Assembly (NCBI GenBank): GCA_963825625.1
Contig: CAWGUF010000037.1
Span: 58,988 to 122,987 of the forward strand
DNA from: CAMDPA01 sp963825625
GTDB taxonomy: Bacteria > Pseudomonadota > Alphaproteobacteria > Rhizobiales > Hyphomicrobiaceae
Length of the DNA stretch: 64,000 nucleotides
Reading direction: 5' to 3'
Shown: in pieces, positions 54,747 through 64,000 of the stretch
Layout of the letters: each line of letters opens with the position of its first letter
How positions within the stretch are numbered: position 1 is the stretch's first letter
Translations under genes and position numbers: made by a program
Notes under the pieces: model-generated
What the model was told of the DNA's origin: nothing
Seen by the model: the letters and a program-made list of their open reading frames with translations, nothing else
The model's database searches: none

Positions 54747-55841
54747 CTAATGGTCCTGGAGGAACCAGTCTCCGGGAATGGGAACACCCAGGCCAGAGTC
54801 TTTCACCCTGTCGTAGACAAGCCGTCCGATTGCTGCAAACTGGATGCCTGCCGACATCATGTCATAGAAGATTGTCTGGTTCTGGCTCTCGCGGCCAGGC
54901 ACTTTTCCCGCGACTATTTCCGGCAGGGTCGGCCGCTCCACCGCGACGTAACGGCGTCTGTAGAATTTGTCCAACGGTCGCCTGTTGCGATCCTGCTCGG
55001 AGCCTAGAATGTAATCGAACAGTCCGGCCTTGGTGGTCGCCACGACCTTGTCTACGGCTTCAGGCGTTGCATCGTCCATCTCGTCGGGTCGCACATTGAC
55101 AATGAAGACGCCGGGGCGATGCAATTTTAGAAACTCTGCGCGGTAGACCGGTTTCGTCGCATTGGTGCAAGTGGCGACAATGTCGGCGTCCACCAGCGCT
55201 TCCTCAGGGGTGTCGGTTGCGACCACCTGCAGCGCCAGCTTGTCACTCAGTTCGGCCGCACAAGCTTCGCGACGTTCACGCGACCGGCTATGGATACGAA
55301 CCTCCCTGATCGGCCTTACCAGTGAGATGGCCTCCGCATAGACGCGCGTCATCTCGCCGGATCCTAAGATCCCGAGCACTTGCGAATCCTCTCGTGCGAG
55401 ATGTTTCGCCGCGATGCCAACCGTCGCTCCGACCCGAACATGTTGAATGAGATTATCGTTCATGATGGCAAGCAATGCACCGTCGGTCGTGTCGATCAGT
55501 AGAATCACGCCACCCAGCCTGCCGCGCCTGACGGTGTGCCAGTCCTCGGTGATGCCATCTGGCGTCTCGGTCCAGGTCAACACGTCGGACTTGAAGCGGA
55601 ACGCCAATGTCGGCGGATCGTGAATCGCACCGAGTAGCGAGCCCCATCTGTAGTAGTCGCCGTCGCGTGCTGTGGGCGACCACAGGTCGGTGCGCGGCTG
55701 GAACGTGGCCATGCCCTTGGCGTGCTGCGCAAAAGCACTCTCCATCGCTACCAGCGCATCGGCCATGCGCAGGACGCGCGCCGCCGTGTCGTTGTTTATG
55801 AGCAGGACGTGAGGCGCCGGCAGAGAGGGATTGGTGTACAT
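54747..55841 (-). CDS. Ornithine cyclodeaminase/mu-crystallin family protein
   Basis: 364 residues from the ATG at 55841, with GAGG upstream; in-frame ATGs at 55937 and 55880 are alternatives. The NAD-binding segment is QVLGILGSGEMTRVYAEAISLVRPI; HVRVGATVGIAAKHLAREDS and IVATCTNATKP are family blocks. Relatives are cyclodeaminases or ketimine/imino acid reductases. First gene of the left arm of the cluster. Confidence 0.88.
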   Translation of the reverse strand: MYTNPSLPAPHVLLINNDTAARVLRMADALVAMESAFAQHAKGMATFQPRTDLWSPTARDGDYYRWGSLLGAIHDPPTLAFRFKSDVLTWTETPDGITEDWHTVRRGRLGGVILLIDTTDGALLAIMNDNLIQHVRVGATVGIAAKHLAREDSQVLGILGSGEMTRVYAEAISLVRPIREVRIHSRSRERREACAAELSDKLALQVVATDTPEEALVDADIVATCTNATKPVYRAEFLKLHRPGVFIVNVRPDEMDDATPEAVDKVVATTKAGLFDYILGSEQDRNRRPLDKFYRRRYVAVERPTLPEIVAGKVPGRESQNQTIFYDMMSAGIQFAAIGRLVYDRVKDSGLGVPIPGDWFLQDH

Positions 55842-56245
55842 GGCAAGGTGCCTCGCAATTTCGTGCCTGCGTTGCGACATGGCTTGATCGTCGGAATCCC
55901 ACCCGGCGAATAGCGGCGCGTATTTCGATACAGCCATGCAACCACGAACGAACCGGCGCTGCAAGTGTGGCAACGCGAATGAAACGCCGGTTCACAAGCT
56001 TGACTTGGCGGTGGCGCCGGTTAAGCTCGACCTGACATGCCGGACGTGCTTTATCGCCTGACACGCTGATGGGCCGCGGAACCACTTATCCGAAAGACGA
56101 CGAGGCAAGCCAAAACTATCCGTGCGCGTTTTTTATGCGATAGCCTCCAGGTTCGCTCCGGCAATTCGGAACGGGTTGGAGCAGGCATGACCTACACGCT
56201 TTGAGTCCACCGTATGATCGCCTTAGTCGTAGCGAGGTCGAAACG
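55842..56245. promoter_or_regulatory. 404-base divergent control region of the catabolic cluster
   Basis: Separates the left arm (OCD, SDR, TAXI, TRAP) from the right arm (OYE-type enzyme, acyl-CoA synthetase, decayed TRAP/TAXI). It must drive both. No regulator gene lies here, and I could not fix an operator. Confidence 0.45.
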
Positions 56246-58216
56246 ATGATCTTTCCCAACCTGTTCAGGCCTGGAACGGTAGGAAAGTTGAAGTGCAAGA
56301 ACCGGCTCGTCATGCCGGCAATGCATACGAACCTGGGATCGCCCGAGGATGGTATCTCCGAGGCCGGGATCGACTTTTATGTCGCCAGGGCCAAGGGCGG
56401 TTTCGGCATGATCGGGGTCGGCATCATCGATTCCTATCAATTCGACCACGCTAGTCCGGGCGAGTTCCTGCTTGACAGTCCCCGGCATGTTTCGGTGCAT
56501 GCCCGCCTCGTGAAGCTGCTGCAGGAGGAGGGGGCGTTGGCCTTCGCACAGATCGGCTTGCGACGGATCTGGGCGCTCAATCAGATGCGACGCCAGCCGA
56601 GCCTGACCGAGTTCACCGACAGGGAAATACGGACATGGATCGCTGCCGTCATAGATACGGCGAAGCGTGCGGCAGATGCTGGCTACGATGGGATAGACCT
56701 CTTGGGCAATGGCGGCGGTGCCATCAGCATCTTCACGTCCCAGGTCTTCAACGACCGGGACGACGAGTGGGGCGGTGACGAGGAGCGCAGGCTCAACTTC
56801 GCGCTTGCGATCGTCCGCGGCATCCGCACGGCCTTGGGCGAAGACATTCCGATTTCATCACGCTTGCACGGCGCGGAGTTCCTTGCCGGCGGATACGGCC
56901 TGGATGTATCAGCACGCAACGCGAAGCGCCTGGCAGATGCAGGCGTTGATCTGTTCAATATCGCAGCCGGCGGGCACGCGACGACCGTACCGAATCTGAC
57001 GCCAAACGTGAAGGAAGGCAGCATGGCCATCCTGGCGCATGGCATCAGACAAGCAGGTGTGTCGGCAATGGTCGCTGCCTCGACGCGGATCACCGACCCC
57101 TTTGCCGCGGAAGAGGTGCTGCGCAAGGGCTGGGCCGATTACATTTCGATCGCGCGCGGGGCGCTCGCCGATGCGGATTGGCCACGCAAAGCAGAGGCCG
57201 GGGAATGGGACGATATCCGCCCTTGCGTGGCGTGCAACGAATGTCTGGACGAAGCAACAGTACGGGAGCGGACGGTCAGGTGTCTCGTAAATCCACGTGC
57301 GGGCCGCTACTCAGAGCTCGTGCCGGTTCCGCCTGCGCCCGAGGTGAAAAAGGTCGTCGTCGTCGGCGGTGGCTGTGTCGGTTTGCAGGCGGCAATCACG
57401 GCGGCGGAGCGTGGTCATCAGGTCGATCTGTTCGAGCGCAACACCTACCTTGGCGGAAAATGGCTGTCGTCGTTTGCGCCACCAGGTCGGGAGCCGTTGC
57501 GGAACTTTCTCACCTGGCTGGTGCGTCGTGCCAAGCGGGTGGGGGTCGGCATTCACCTTGGGGTAGAGGTTACGCCGGAGTTGCTGGCTGAGACAGCCGC
57601 GGACGAAGTGATTGTCACCGTTGGTGCAGTGCCGATCGTGCCCGACATTCCAGGCAGGGACCTTCCACATGTGTTTACGGCCGAGCAGGTCTTGATGGGA
57701 GAAGCGCGACTAGGCAAGCGCGTCGTTGTGGTCGGAGGCGGAGGCGCCGGTGTCGAGGTTGCTCACTTCATCGCCACGCTGCATGAGATGGACCGCGACC
57801 TCGCTGCGCACCTACGGGCTTTCGATGGCTATGATGCTGTTGCCGAGACGATCGCGGACAGTCGCAGAAAAGTGATGCTGGTCGGTCGAAACCGCCGTCT
57901 CGGAGTGGGGCTTGGCCCCGCGACCAGATGGGTTCTCGTGGGCGAACTTGATCATGATGGTGTGCAAACGCTTTCCGGCTCGGAGCTGATGGCAATCGGT
58001 CCAGGCACGGTGATGGTACAGTCGAGCGAGGACGGAACCGACCGCGAGATAGCTGCCGATTCCGTCGTCATCTGCACCGGCTACAGGGCAAATGAGGAAA
58101 TGGTGGCTTGGCTTAAACCCCACGCGAAGAGCATGCAGGTGATTGGCGATGCCAAGCACATAGACCATGCGATGGAAGGGATCGCGGGGGCTTTCGACAT
58201 TGCATTGGCCGTGTGA
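56246..58216 (+). CDS. OYE-type FMN/[4Fe-4S]/FAD oxidoreductase (2,4-dienoyl-CoA reductase-like)
   Basis: 656 residues. An FMN barrel (~1-330) opens with LFRPGTVGKLKCKNRLVMPAM. The cluster cysteines are Cys327, Cys330, Cys333 and Cys346 (CVACNECL...RCLVNP), slightly unlike the usual CxxCNxxC spacing. An FAD/NADH-binding half follows (VVVVGGGCVGLQAA, RVVVVGGGGAGVEVA). Likely reduces an unsaturated or cyclic substrate, or demethylates an N-methyl compound as in trimethylamine dehydrogenase relatives. GAGG precedes the ATG. Confidence 0.9.
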   Translation: MIFPNLFRPGTVGKLKCKNRLVMPAMHTNLGSPEDGISEAGIDFYVARAKGGFGMIGVGIIDSYQFDHASPGEFLLDSPRHVSVHARLVKLLQEEGALAFAQIGLRRIWALNQMRRQPSLTEFTDREIRTWIAAVIDTAKRAADAGYDGIDLLGNGGGAISIFTSQVFNDRDDEWGGDEERRLNFALAIVRGIRTALGEDIPISSRLHGAEFLAGGYGLDVSARNAKRLADAGVDLFNIAAGGHATTVPNLTPNVKEGSMAILAHGIRQAGVSAMVAASTRITDPFAAEEVLRKGWADYISIARGALADADWPRKAEAGEWDDIRPCVACNECLDEATVRERTVRCLVNPRAGRYSELVPVPPAPEVKKVVVVGGGCVGLQAAITAAERGHQVDLFERNTYLGGKWLSSFAPPGREPLRNFLTWLVRRAKRVGVGIHLGVEVTPELLAETAADEVIVTVGAVPIVPDIPGRDLPHVFTAEQVLMGEARLGKRVVVVGGGGAGVEVAHFIATLHEMDRDLAAHLRAFDGYDAVAETIADSRRKVMLVGRNRRLGVGLGPATRWVLVGELDHDGVQTLSGSELMAIGPGTVMVQSSEDGTDREIAADSVVICTGYRANEEMVAWLKPHAKSMQVIGDAKHIDHAMEGIAGAFDIALAV

Positions 58217-58243
58217 GCGCGCAGAGGGACGGTTTCTGTCGAT

Positions 58244-59893
58244 ATGGTTGCGATATCCGCCGACAAGAGCAGGAAAAGGCTGGAGCTCGTTCAGGCTCTT
58301 GGCTCGCATCAGGCAGCGCTGACCTACTCGCGGGTCTGCGATCTGAATGCGCAGGAGTTTCCTAATCGACTCGCTCTGATGGACCGCAGATTTCGGTTCA
58401 CCTGGGCGGAGGTGAAATCGATATCCGACAGGCTGGCGACGGCGTTGCTTGAGCGTGGTGTGATGCGGCCCGACATTGCGCTGATCCACCTATCAAACTG
58501 TGCCGAGCAGTTCCTTATCCGCCTAGCCTGTGAGAAGGCGGGGGTGCGTGTGCTGCTTACGAACTCGGCTTTTCGCGAAGCGGAGTTGGTGTCGCTCGTG
58601 CAGCGCACGAAGCCGGCCATCGCGTTCCTCTCTGCCGACAAAGCCGCACACGGAGAGTACGACCGGTTCAGGATGAATCTGGCTGAATTTGGCTTGCCCC
58701 TTGATCCGATTCTGGTCGGTGCGATTGCGGGTCGAGTTGCTGCAAGCTGGGGACAAAGCTACGACGATTTCCTGGGGCAAGCGCCGGCTGCACTGCGCCA
58801 TGTACTAGATCGGACCCGGTTCGGCTGGGACGAGAGGTTTTATCTCACGACGACCAGCGGCTCTACGAGCGCGCCGAAAATCGCCGATACCGTCTACGGC
58901 CATCGCATCTGGCTTTCGCTGCGGCATGCGCTCGGGGTGCATCTTGCGCCGGGCGATATTCTGGCCGCGCTTCCACCAATGACTTCGGGTACATCTGATG
59001 CGCTCATACATCACGCTGCGCCCTATTACGCCACGACTATCGTCATCGAGAACCAATTCGACCCTGTCGGCACGACTGACCTACTCGTCAAAGAGCAGGT
59101 TGACGTGGCGACTGCCGTGCCGACGATGCTGGCCAGGATGTTGGCCCACGGCGTTGTTGATCGTCTCGCGGAGGCGCCGTTGCGCTGCTTTGCAACATAC
59201 GCTTCCTCGATCAGCTATGAGCTTGGAGCCGCCGTTGAACAGCGTGGGCGTTGTGGCATCGTTCGATGCTACGGAACAATGGACTTCGGCGGTATTTCGA
59301 TGACGACGCTCGACGACGCTCGGGATACCAGGATACGGACCGTTGGCAAGCCGTTCGAAGGCAACGACGTCAGGATCGTTGACGGAAGCGGCAGCGAGGT
59401 CGCACGCGGTGCGGAAGGCGAGATTATCATGAAGCCCAGCAAGGTCGTCATGGGATGCGGCTACTTCCGTGATCTCGGCAAGACGAGAGAAGCGTGGGAT
59501 GAGGAATATTATCGGCTTGGTGACCTCGGATACCTCGATGCAGGCGGTAACATCGTGCTGGTCGGGCGCGCCTCCGAGCTCATCATCCGTGGCGGCCAGA
59601 ACATCGCGCCTGCAGAGGTGGAGGAGCTGTTGATGACGCATCCCGACGTCATCGATGTCACCGTGGTGGGGCTGCCTGACGAGGAAATGGGAGAGCGAGT
59701 CTGCGCTTGCGTCATTGCTAAGCCCGGCAGCGTGCTTTCCCTGGAGGACATACGCGCGCATTTCAAATCGCTCGGGGTGGCTCCGTTCAAGTGCCCAGAG
59801 CGCCTTCATGTCGTCGACGAATTCCCCGTCACGATGTCCGGGATGAAGGTCGACCGTCGCCGTCTGATCGAAATACTTACGATAAAGGCGTGA
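58244..59893 (+). CDS. Acyl-CoA synthetase (AMP-forming, class I adenylating enzyme)
   Basis: 549 residues. The nucleotide loop TTSGSTSAPK, the A5 motif CYGTMDFGG, the A7-A8 hinge YRLGDLGYLDAGG and GRASELIIRGGQNIAPAEVEE, and the catalytic lysine in MSGMKVDRR are all visible. Activates a carboxylic acid to its CoA ester. Lies 27 bases after the flavoenzyme; its stop abuts the start of the decayed TRAP gene, so it was the third step of an uptake-activation operon. Confidence 0.93.
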   Translation: MVAISADKSRKRLELVQALGSHQAALTYSRVCDLNAQEFPNRLALMDRRFRFTWAEVKSISDRLATALLERGVMRPDIALIHLSNCAEQFLIRLACEKAGVRVLLTNSAFREAELVSLVQRTKPAIAFLSADKAAHGEYDRFRMNLAEFGLPLDPILVGAIAGRVAASWGQSYDDFLGQAPAALRHVLDRTRFGWDERFYLTTTSGSTSAPKIADTVYGHRIWLSLRHALGVHLAPGDILAALPPMTSGTSDALIHHAAPYYATTIVIENQFDPVGTTDLLVKEQVDVATAVPTMLARMLAHGVVDRLAEAPLRCFATYASSISYELGAAVEQRGRCGIVRCYGTMDFGGISMTTLDDARDTRIRTVGKPFEGNDVRIVDGSGSEVARGAEGEIIMKPSKVVMGCGYFRDLGKTREAWDEEYYRLGDLGYLDAGGNIVLVGRASELIIRGGQNIAPAEVEELLMTHPDVIDVTVVGLPDEEMGERVCACVIAKPGSVLSLEDIRAHFKSLGVAPFKCPERLHVVDEFPVTMSGMKVDRRRLIEILTIKA

Positions 59894-59899
59894 TTGACC

Positions 59900-61777
59900 G
59901 TGCGCGAAACGTGGGCACCACTTCTGACGCTTGGCTCACTCCTCGCAATCGCGTGGTCCATCCTCCAATTCTACGTTGGGTATGACGGTACCTATCCAAC
60001 GATGGTTGTCAGGCCGTGGCACGTAACGCTCGCGGCCGCGGTTGCGTTCGCGGCATATCCATTGCTCTCGGTCAAAGGCGAAACTGGGCCGGGTACGGAT
60101 TTCCTGAAGTTCGGTTGGCCGGACAGGATGATGAGCGCGCTGTTGATCGTGGCCTGCATTTCCATCGGTGCATATTTCGCCATGAACGGTACGCGGTTCG
60201 ACAATCGGATGCCTTTTGTCGACAGCTTGACGACCATGGATCTCTTGGTTGGTTGTGTCGTCATCGTATTGGTATTGGAAGCCACGCGCAGAACCACAGG
60301 CATGGCCCTGCCTATCGTCTGTCTGGTCTTCCTTGCCTACGATTGGGGCGGCCCCTGGCTGCCTGGAGAGCTCAAGCATTCCGGCATCAATTTTCACGAC
60401 TTCATCGAATTGCAGGTGATGTCGACGCAAGGGATCTTCGGTGTGCCGGTGGGCGTCTCCTCCAGTTATGTGTTCTATTTCATATTATTCGCCGCGTTCA
60501 TGGAGGTTTCCGGCGGCGGAACGCTGCTCGATCAACTGCGCGCTTGCCCTGACCGGACGCAGCCGAGGAGGCGGCGCCAAGGCGGCTGTGGTGGGCTCCG
60601 AGCCTATTCGGCATGATCAGCGGGAGCTCCATTGCGAACGTCGTCAGCTCTGGTGTGTTCACGATTTCTCTTATGAAGAGGGTCGGCTATTCCGGTACGT
60701 TCGCTGCCGCCGTGGAGGCGCTCGCCTCCACAGGTGGTCAGATCATGCCGCCATTGATGGGGGCCGGCGCCTTCATTATGGCGCAGATGCTTGGTCGTCA
60801 GTAGTCTGATATCGCTCTGGCGATGCTGCCTGCTGTTTTGTACTATCTCTCCGCCTACTTCATGGTGGATTTACAGGCGCGCAAGGCCGGGCTGGTGGGG
60901 CTCTCGAAAGAGGAGCTTCCTGATCTGCGGGACAGTCTGCACCTCATGCACATGTTGTTGCCGGTCGTTTATCTCGTCTACGCGATCCTCACTGGCGCGT
61001 CATTGATGATGGCGGCGTTGCAGTCGATCGGGCTGATCATCGTTATCTCGTTTCTGCGGCGCCAGGACCTGGTTTACCCCGCATAAGCGATTCACTGCAT
61101 TGGTTCGGGCGGCCACGGCGCGGTGGCGGTCGCCCTGCCGTGCGCAGCGGCGGGCATGATCGTGGGCGTGACGGTGCGAATCGGGGCTCGGCCTCAAGTT
61201 TTCCGGTCTCATAGTGTCCCTGTCCGGCGGGCAACTCTATATCGCCCTGGTGCTTGTCACCGTTGGTTGTATCATCATGGGCATGGGGCTGCCGACGACG
61301 GCGGCCTACATCCTGGCGGCAGTGCTGATGGTGCCGGCGCTTACAGATCTGGGCGTCAACGAATTGGCCGCACACATGTTTGTTTTCTATTTTGCTTGCA
61401 TTTCGATGATTACGCCACCGGTAGCATTGGCGTCATATGCAGCCAGTGCGATTGCTGGATCGCCGATGGCCGCGACGGGCTGGACAGCTTTCAGATCGGA
61501 CTTGCCGGATGATGTTGTTCCGTTCGCATTCTGTTCGGCCGCCACTGGTACCTGGAAGGTCCTTGGACAAGCTGTCGTCCATTTTGCAACGGCCGCGCTC
61601 GGCGTATTCGCGCTGGCAGGCGCAGTGATCGGTCATGTCGTCGACGCGATCGGCCGGCTCGAAAGACCTCGCGCTGCTGTTGCGGCTGTCGCTTTGATTG
61701 CGCCAAGTTTCCTCGTGAGCCTGGTAAGGCTCGGTCACGCTGCTGCTGGTTATGTTGATCCAGGCCCGCGACGTTAG
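59900..61777 (+). pseudogene. Decayed TRAP transporter fused permease (second copy)
   Basis: Recognisable in pieces. The N-terminal 4TM part is intact to GGGTLLDQL (~60540). Then come ALTGRSRGGGAKAAVVGS in frame two, MISGSSIANVVSSGVFTISLMKRVGYSGTF in frame three, and an in-frame TAG at 60802-60804 after MAQMLGRQ. The same frame continues to 61086. AAAGMIVGV and GLGLKFSGLIVSLSGGQLY need further shifts, and the C-terminal part with GMGLPTTAAYILAAVL is intact. At least four shifts and one stop. Paralogous to the intact gene at 50.9 kb. Confidence 0.9.
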
Positions 61778-61838
61778 AAGGCGAAATTAGCTGCTCCCGC
61801 TTGATCCAGGAACCCATTTCCACGATCAATGGGAGGAA

Positions 61839-62863
61839 ATGAAAGATGTGAGCAGAGTCCGCAGCACAGCCCGCGACTCAAGCACGGCCAGCTGGTAGCC
61901 ATGCTCTTGCCGCCCCTTCTGGCTGTGCGAGCGGCGGCGCGGTATGACAGGCCCGTATCGCTGGACTGGCTCGGTGTTGTCGGCAGCACATCGTACCAGT
62001 ACGCGGCGGCAGATGTCGGACTTCTGCCACGCCAGCTGCCGAAGGGCTCCTAATAACTGTGCGGCTGTACGCTGTGTGTTCGGAAACATCTGTTTTACTG
62101 CAGAAGGGGGAGAGGTTCATCTTGGCACAATGTTCTCAACAGCAGGCAATTTGGCTGTCAATGGCATCGTCGCTTTCGAAGGCCAGAAATTGGACAAGCT
62201 GCGGGCCCTGACGGGTGCGCTGGACCAGACATATGTGGTGATCGTGGCTTTCGCGATCGGGCATCACTTCGATCCACAGATCCGCGAAAAGAAGATGAAG
62301 GTTCAACATTGTTCAGTTGCCGCCGACGGGCATTGCCAACTCGGACACAAGGTCGTTCTGGAGGCGCATCGGCATCTCGCGAGAAGACATCAAGGCGTCG
62401 GGGTGGCTCGATCAATACGGTGCGCAGATTCAGGCTGGGCAGGCAATGCAATGAAGGACGGCCGCGCCGACTGTGGGATCCATCGAGCGCCCAAGGGCCA
62501 TCCGAAGGTGACCGAGGTGGCCGAGACGACGACGTGCAGGCGTCCTGGAGATCGAGAGAAGTGCGCTTCCGAAGCTGGAAAAGATCGGCTTGCCGGCACA
62601 TGATGCCGGCCAACACGTTCAGAATCGAGCCGCACCGAAGCAGGTCCGATCGGAACGTCGACGATCATTGTCACGAATGCGGCGATGTGGACGAGTCTGC
62701 ATACACCATTACGAAGGCGATCGCACAAAACGCTGAGCGGGCTCGAAGAAGCGCATGAAGGGACTACGCCCCTCGATCCGAAAACATCTGGAAGGCAACT
62801 GGAGGCGTGCAGCTGCATCCAGGGGCGGTTCGCTTCTATCGGGAAGCAGGGTACATGAAGTAG
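61839..62863 (+). pseudogene. Decayed TAXI-family TRAP receptor (second copy)
   Basis: Fragments in all three frames reconstruct a TAXI receptor. They are a hydrophobic leader (VAMLLPPLLAVRA), WLGVVGSTSYQYAAA, HLGTMFSTAGNLAVNGI with FEGQKLDKLRALTGALDQTYVV, SREDIKASGWLDQYGAQ, SAYTITKAIAQNAERA, and the terminal LHPGAVRFYREAGYMK followed by TAG at 62861. Many frameshifts make it inactive. GGGAGG precedes the old start. Confidence 0.8.
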
Positions 62864-63245
62864 CTGCTCATTGCCTCTCTTCTGCCGAGCGCCTCTACGG
62901 GGCAATCATCACCTCTCTGGCGGAGTGCCGGCTCTGTCCGTGGTTGATATGTTTTCACCTCTCCCGTGAGGTCCGCTGGCTACGAGATGTCGCGACCGCA
63001 TCTATGAGGGTCATTGGGCTGCGGGCGTAAACGTGGCCGTCGCCTTCGCTCTGCAGCCTGCAAGTCGACGTGCCAACCGTTCTGCACCTGCTCAGGACGG
63101 GTGTGGGTCTTCGCCGTTACGAAACGATCCGATCAGAGATTGGCGGTTGCAGGGGCTCAATGCGGAGCGCATCTTGCCGGCTTCGGTGCAGATTGGCATC
63201 CATGAAGCTGTGACGGCGTACCGAGACCGATCTCTTGAGCGCAAT
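62864..63245. other. 382 bases with no recognisable gene
   Basis: Between the decayed receptor and the transposase remnant. All frames are broken and no product, hairpin or inverted-repeat end of the insertion element was identified by eye. Confidence 0.5.
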
Positions 63246-64000
63246 CTACGAGATCTGCCGCAAAAACTCCCGCACAGCGGCGATCAGTGGGCTGATTTCG
63301 ATGATGTTCATGACGCGGGTGGAGATTGTAGGCAAGGACGGAAAGCACCGTCTCTGTCTTCACGTTTTGCAGGAAATGCTCGATCAGGAAGTGGGTTGCG
63401 CCCGATGCGCGCCTTATCGTCCGAACGGATGTTCGACTTCGTCGGCCGGCGGGTCCGCATTGCCTGCGGGTTCTCATCCGCCGTCGTTGAACATCTTCGA
63501 GAACGTGCTCATGCTCCCAGCGGGTGACGACCTGGCTGCGCGGCAGAGGTCCAATGCTTCTTCAGCCTGCAGCTACCACATTGCTTGGTCGTATATCACC
63601 GATAGTTTAAATCGTCTCTCGCTTGCGCGACGGTACTTCAATCCGTACGCCTGCCGGGGCAGACATCAGGATCATGATCAGGGGAGGTATCGAAAGTCGG
63701 CTTTGACGAAGAGGCCCTTCAGAGCTTGTTGTTCGAGGTCTGCGGCCGGCAGCGTGTCAGCCAGTGTCGGCGTCAGCGCATTCGAGGATTTGCTACGTTT
63801 AGAAGTATCCGCGATCGGCAACGACATCGAGTTTATGAACGCCCAGCACTGTCTTCACCAGCTGGACATCGGTGCCAGTTGTGAACGATCAGATCCGCTC
63901 GTCGTCACCTCGTGCGCCACGATGAGGTGGTGCTTCGTATCAACAGCTCGTGCACATTATATCCAACGACGCCCGAGCCCCGCCGCTTGTCGCACATCGT
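63246..64000 (-). mobile_element. IS1182-family transposase remnant, C-terminal half, frameshifted
   Basis: On the minus strand, pieces follow the usual order of this transposase. GSGVVGYNV and HHLIVAHEV are near the window edge, then QVVTRWEHEHVLEDVQRR, NPQAMRTRR, VEHPFG, GATHFLIEHFLQNVKTETVLSVLAYNL and MNIIEISPLIAAVREFLRQIS, ending in TAG at 63246-63248. Several frame changes separate the pieces. The N-terminal half lies outside the window. Confidence 0.85.

Noticed and set aside
1..64000. tRNA, rRNA, CRISPR array, prophage or replication origin
   Set aside because: Read by eye on both strands: no T-loop/acceptor pattern, no regularly spaced repeats, no phage structural genes and no DnaA-box clusters were found.

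Overview
The window reads as chromosomal DNA of a GC-rich alphaproteobacterium, most likely from the Hyphomicrobiales or a neighbouring order. This is inferred from gene content: an Aap-type amino-acid ABC operon, a Liv operon, sdhCDA order, ethylmalonyl-CoA-pathway genes mch and mcl, glnK-amtB, a stand-alone FMN glutamate synthase-like protein and several solute-receptor transporter systems. No tRNA, rRNA, CRISPR array or prophage was recognised.

Layout. 1-6.1 kb: the 5' part of a flavocytochrome c sulfide dehydrogenase gene, then an aap operon in the order P-J-Q-M, with aapP and aapJ each carrying one frameshift. 6.3-8.2 kb: a large membrane protein with a split serine-hydrolase domain. 8.3-13.1 kb: a complete livKHMGF operon. 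13.4-20.3 kb: exported methyltransferase, CHASE2 protein, proline/alanine-rich exported protein, glutamate synthase-like FMN protein, SYLF protein, DUF429 protein, a small membrane protein with tandem terminator hairpins and an alpha/beta hydrolase. 20.5-20.7 kb: a pair of elaborate bulged palindromes. 20.8-23.2 kb: a frameshifted GST, a MetE-like protein and cytochrome c. 23.2-29.3 kb: sdhCDA without sdhB, an FAD oxidoreductase, and mcl-mch. 29.4-34.3 kb: a GNAT-histone-deacetylase fusion, glnK-amtB with a sigma-54/NtrC-like promoter, and tesB. 34.5-40 kb: a tripartite tricarboxylate transporter followed by an orphan molybdenum hydroxylase large subunit. 40.2-47.6 kb: MFS exporter, second MetE-like protein, Baeyer-Villiger-type monooxygenase, Sua5/TsaC and an acyl-CoA dehydrogenase.

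47.6-50.7 kb is a small accessory island. GC-rich twin hairpins come first, then a pair of short genes (one SinR/Cas2-like), then a divergent three-gene unit: a sigma-70-like protein, a small charged protein and an ImmA/IrrE-type HELGH protease. A terminator-like hairpin lies in the leader of that unit. This is the best candidate for an undescribed regulatory or defence-like system.

50.9-62.9 kb is a mirror-image catabolic cluster around a divergent promoter near 56 kb. The left arm is ornithine-cyclodeaminase-like protein, SDR (frameshifted), TAXI receptor and fused TRAP permease. The right arm is an OYE-type flavoenzyme, an acyl-CoA synthetase, then a second TRAP permease and TAXI receptor that are both heavily decayed. 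The window ends in the broken C-terminal half of an IS1182-type transposase. Frameshifts are single and isolated in the first 55 kb but dense after 60.5 kb, so the right end is either true decay or poor sequence.
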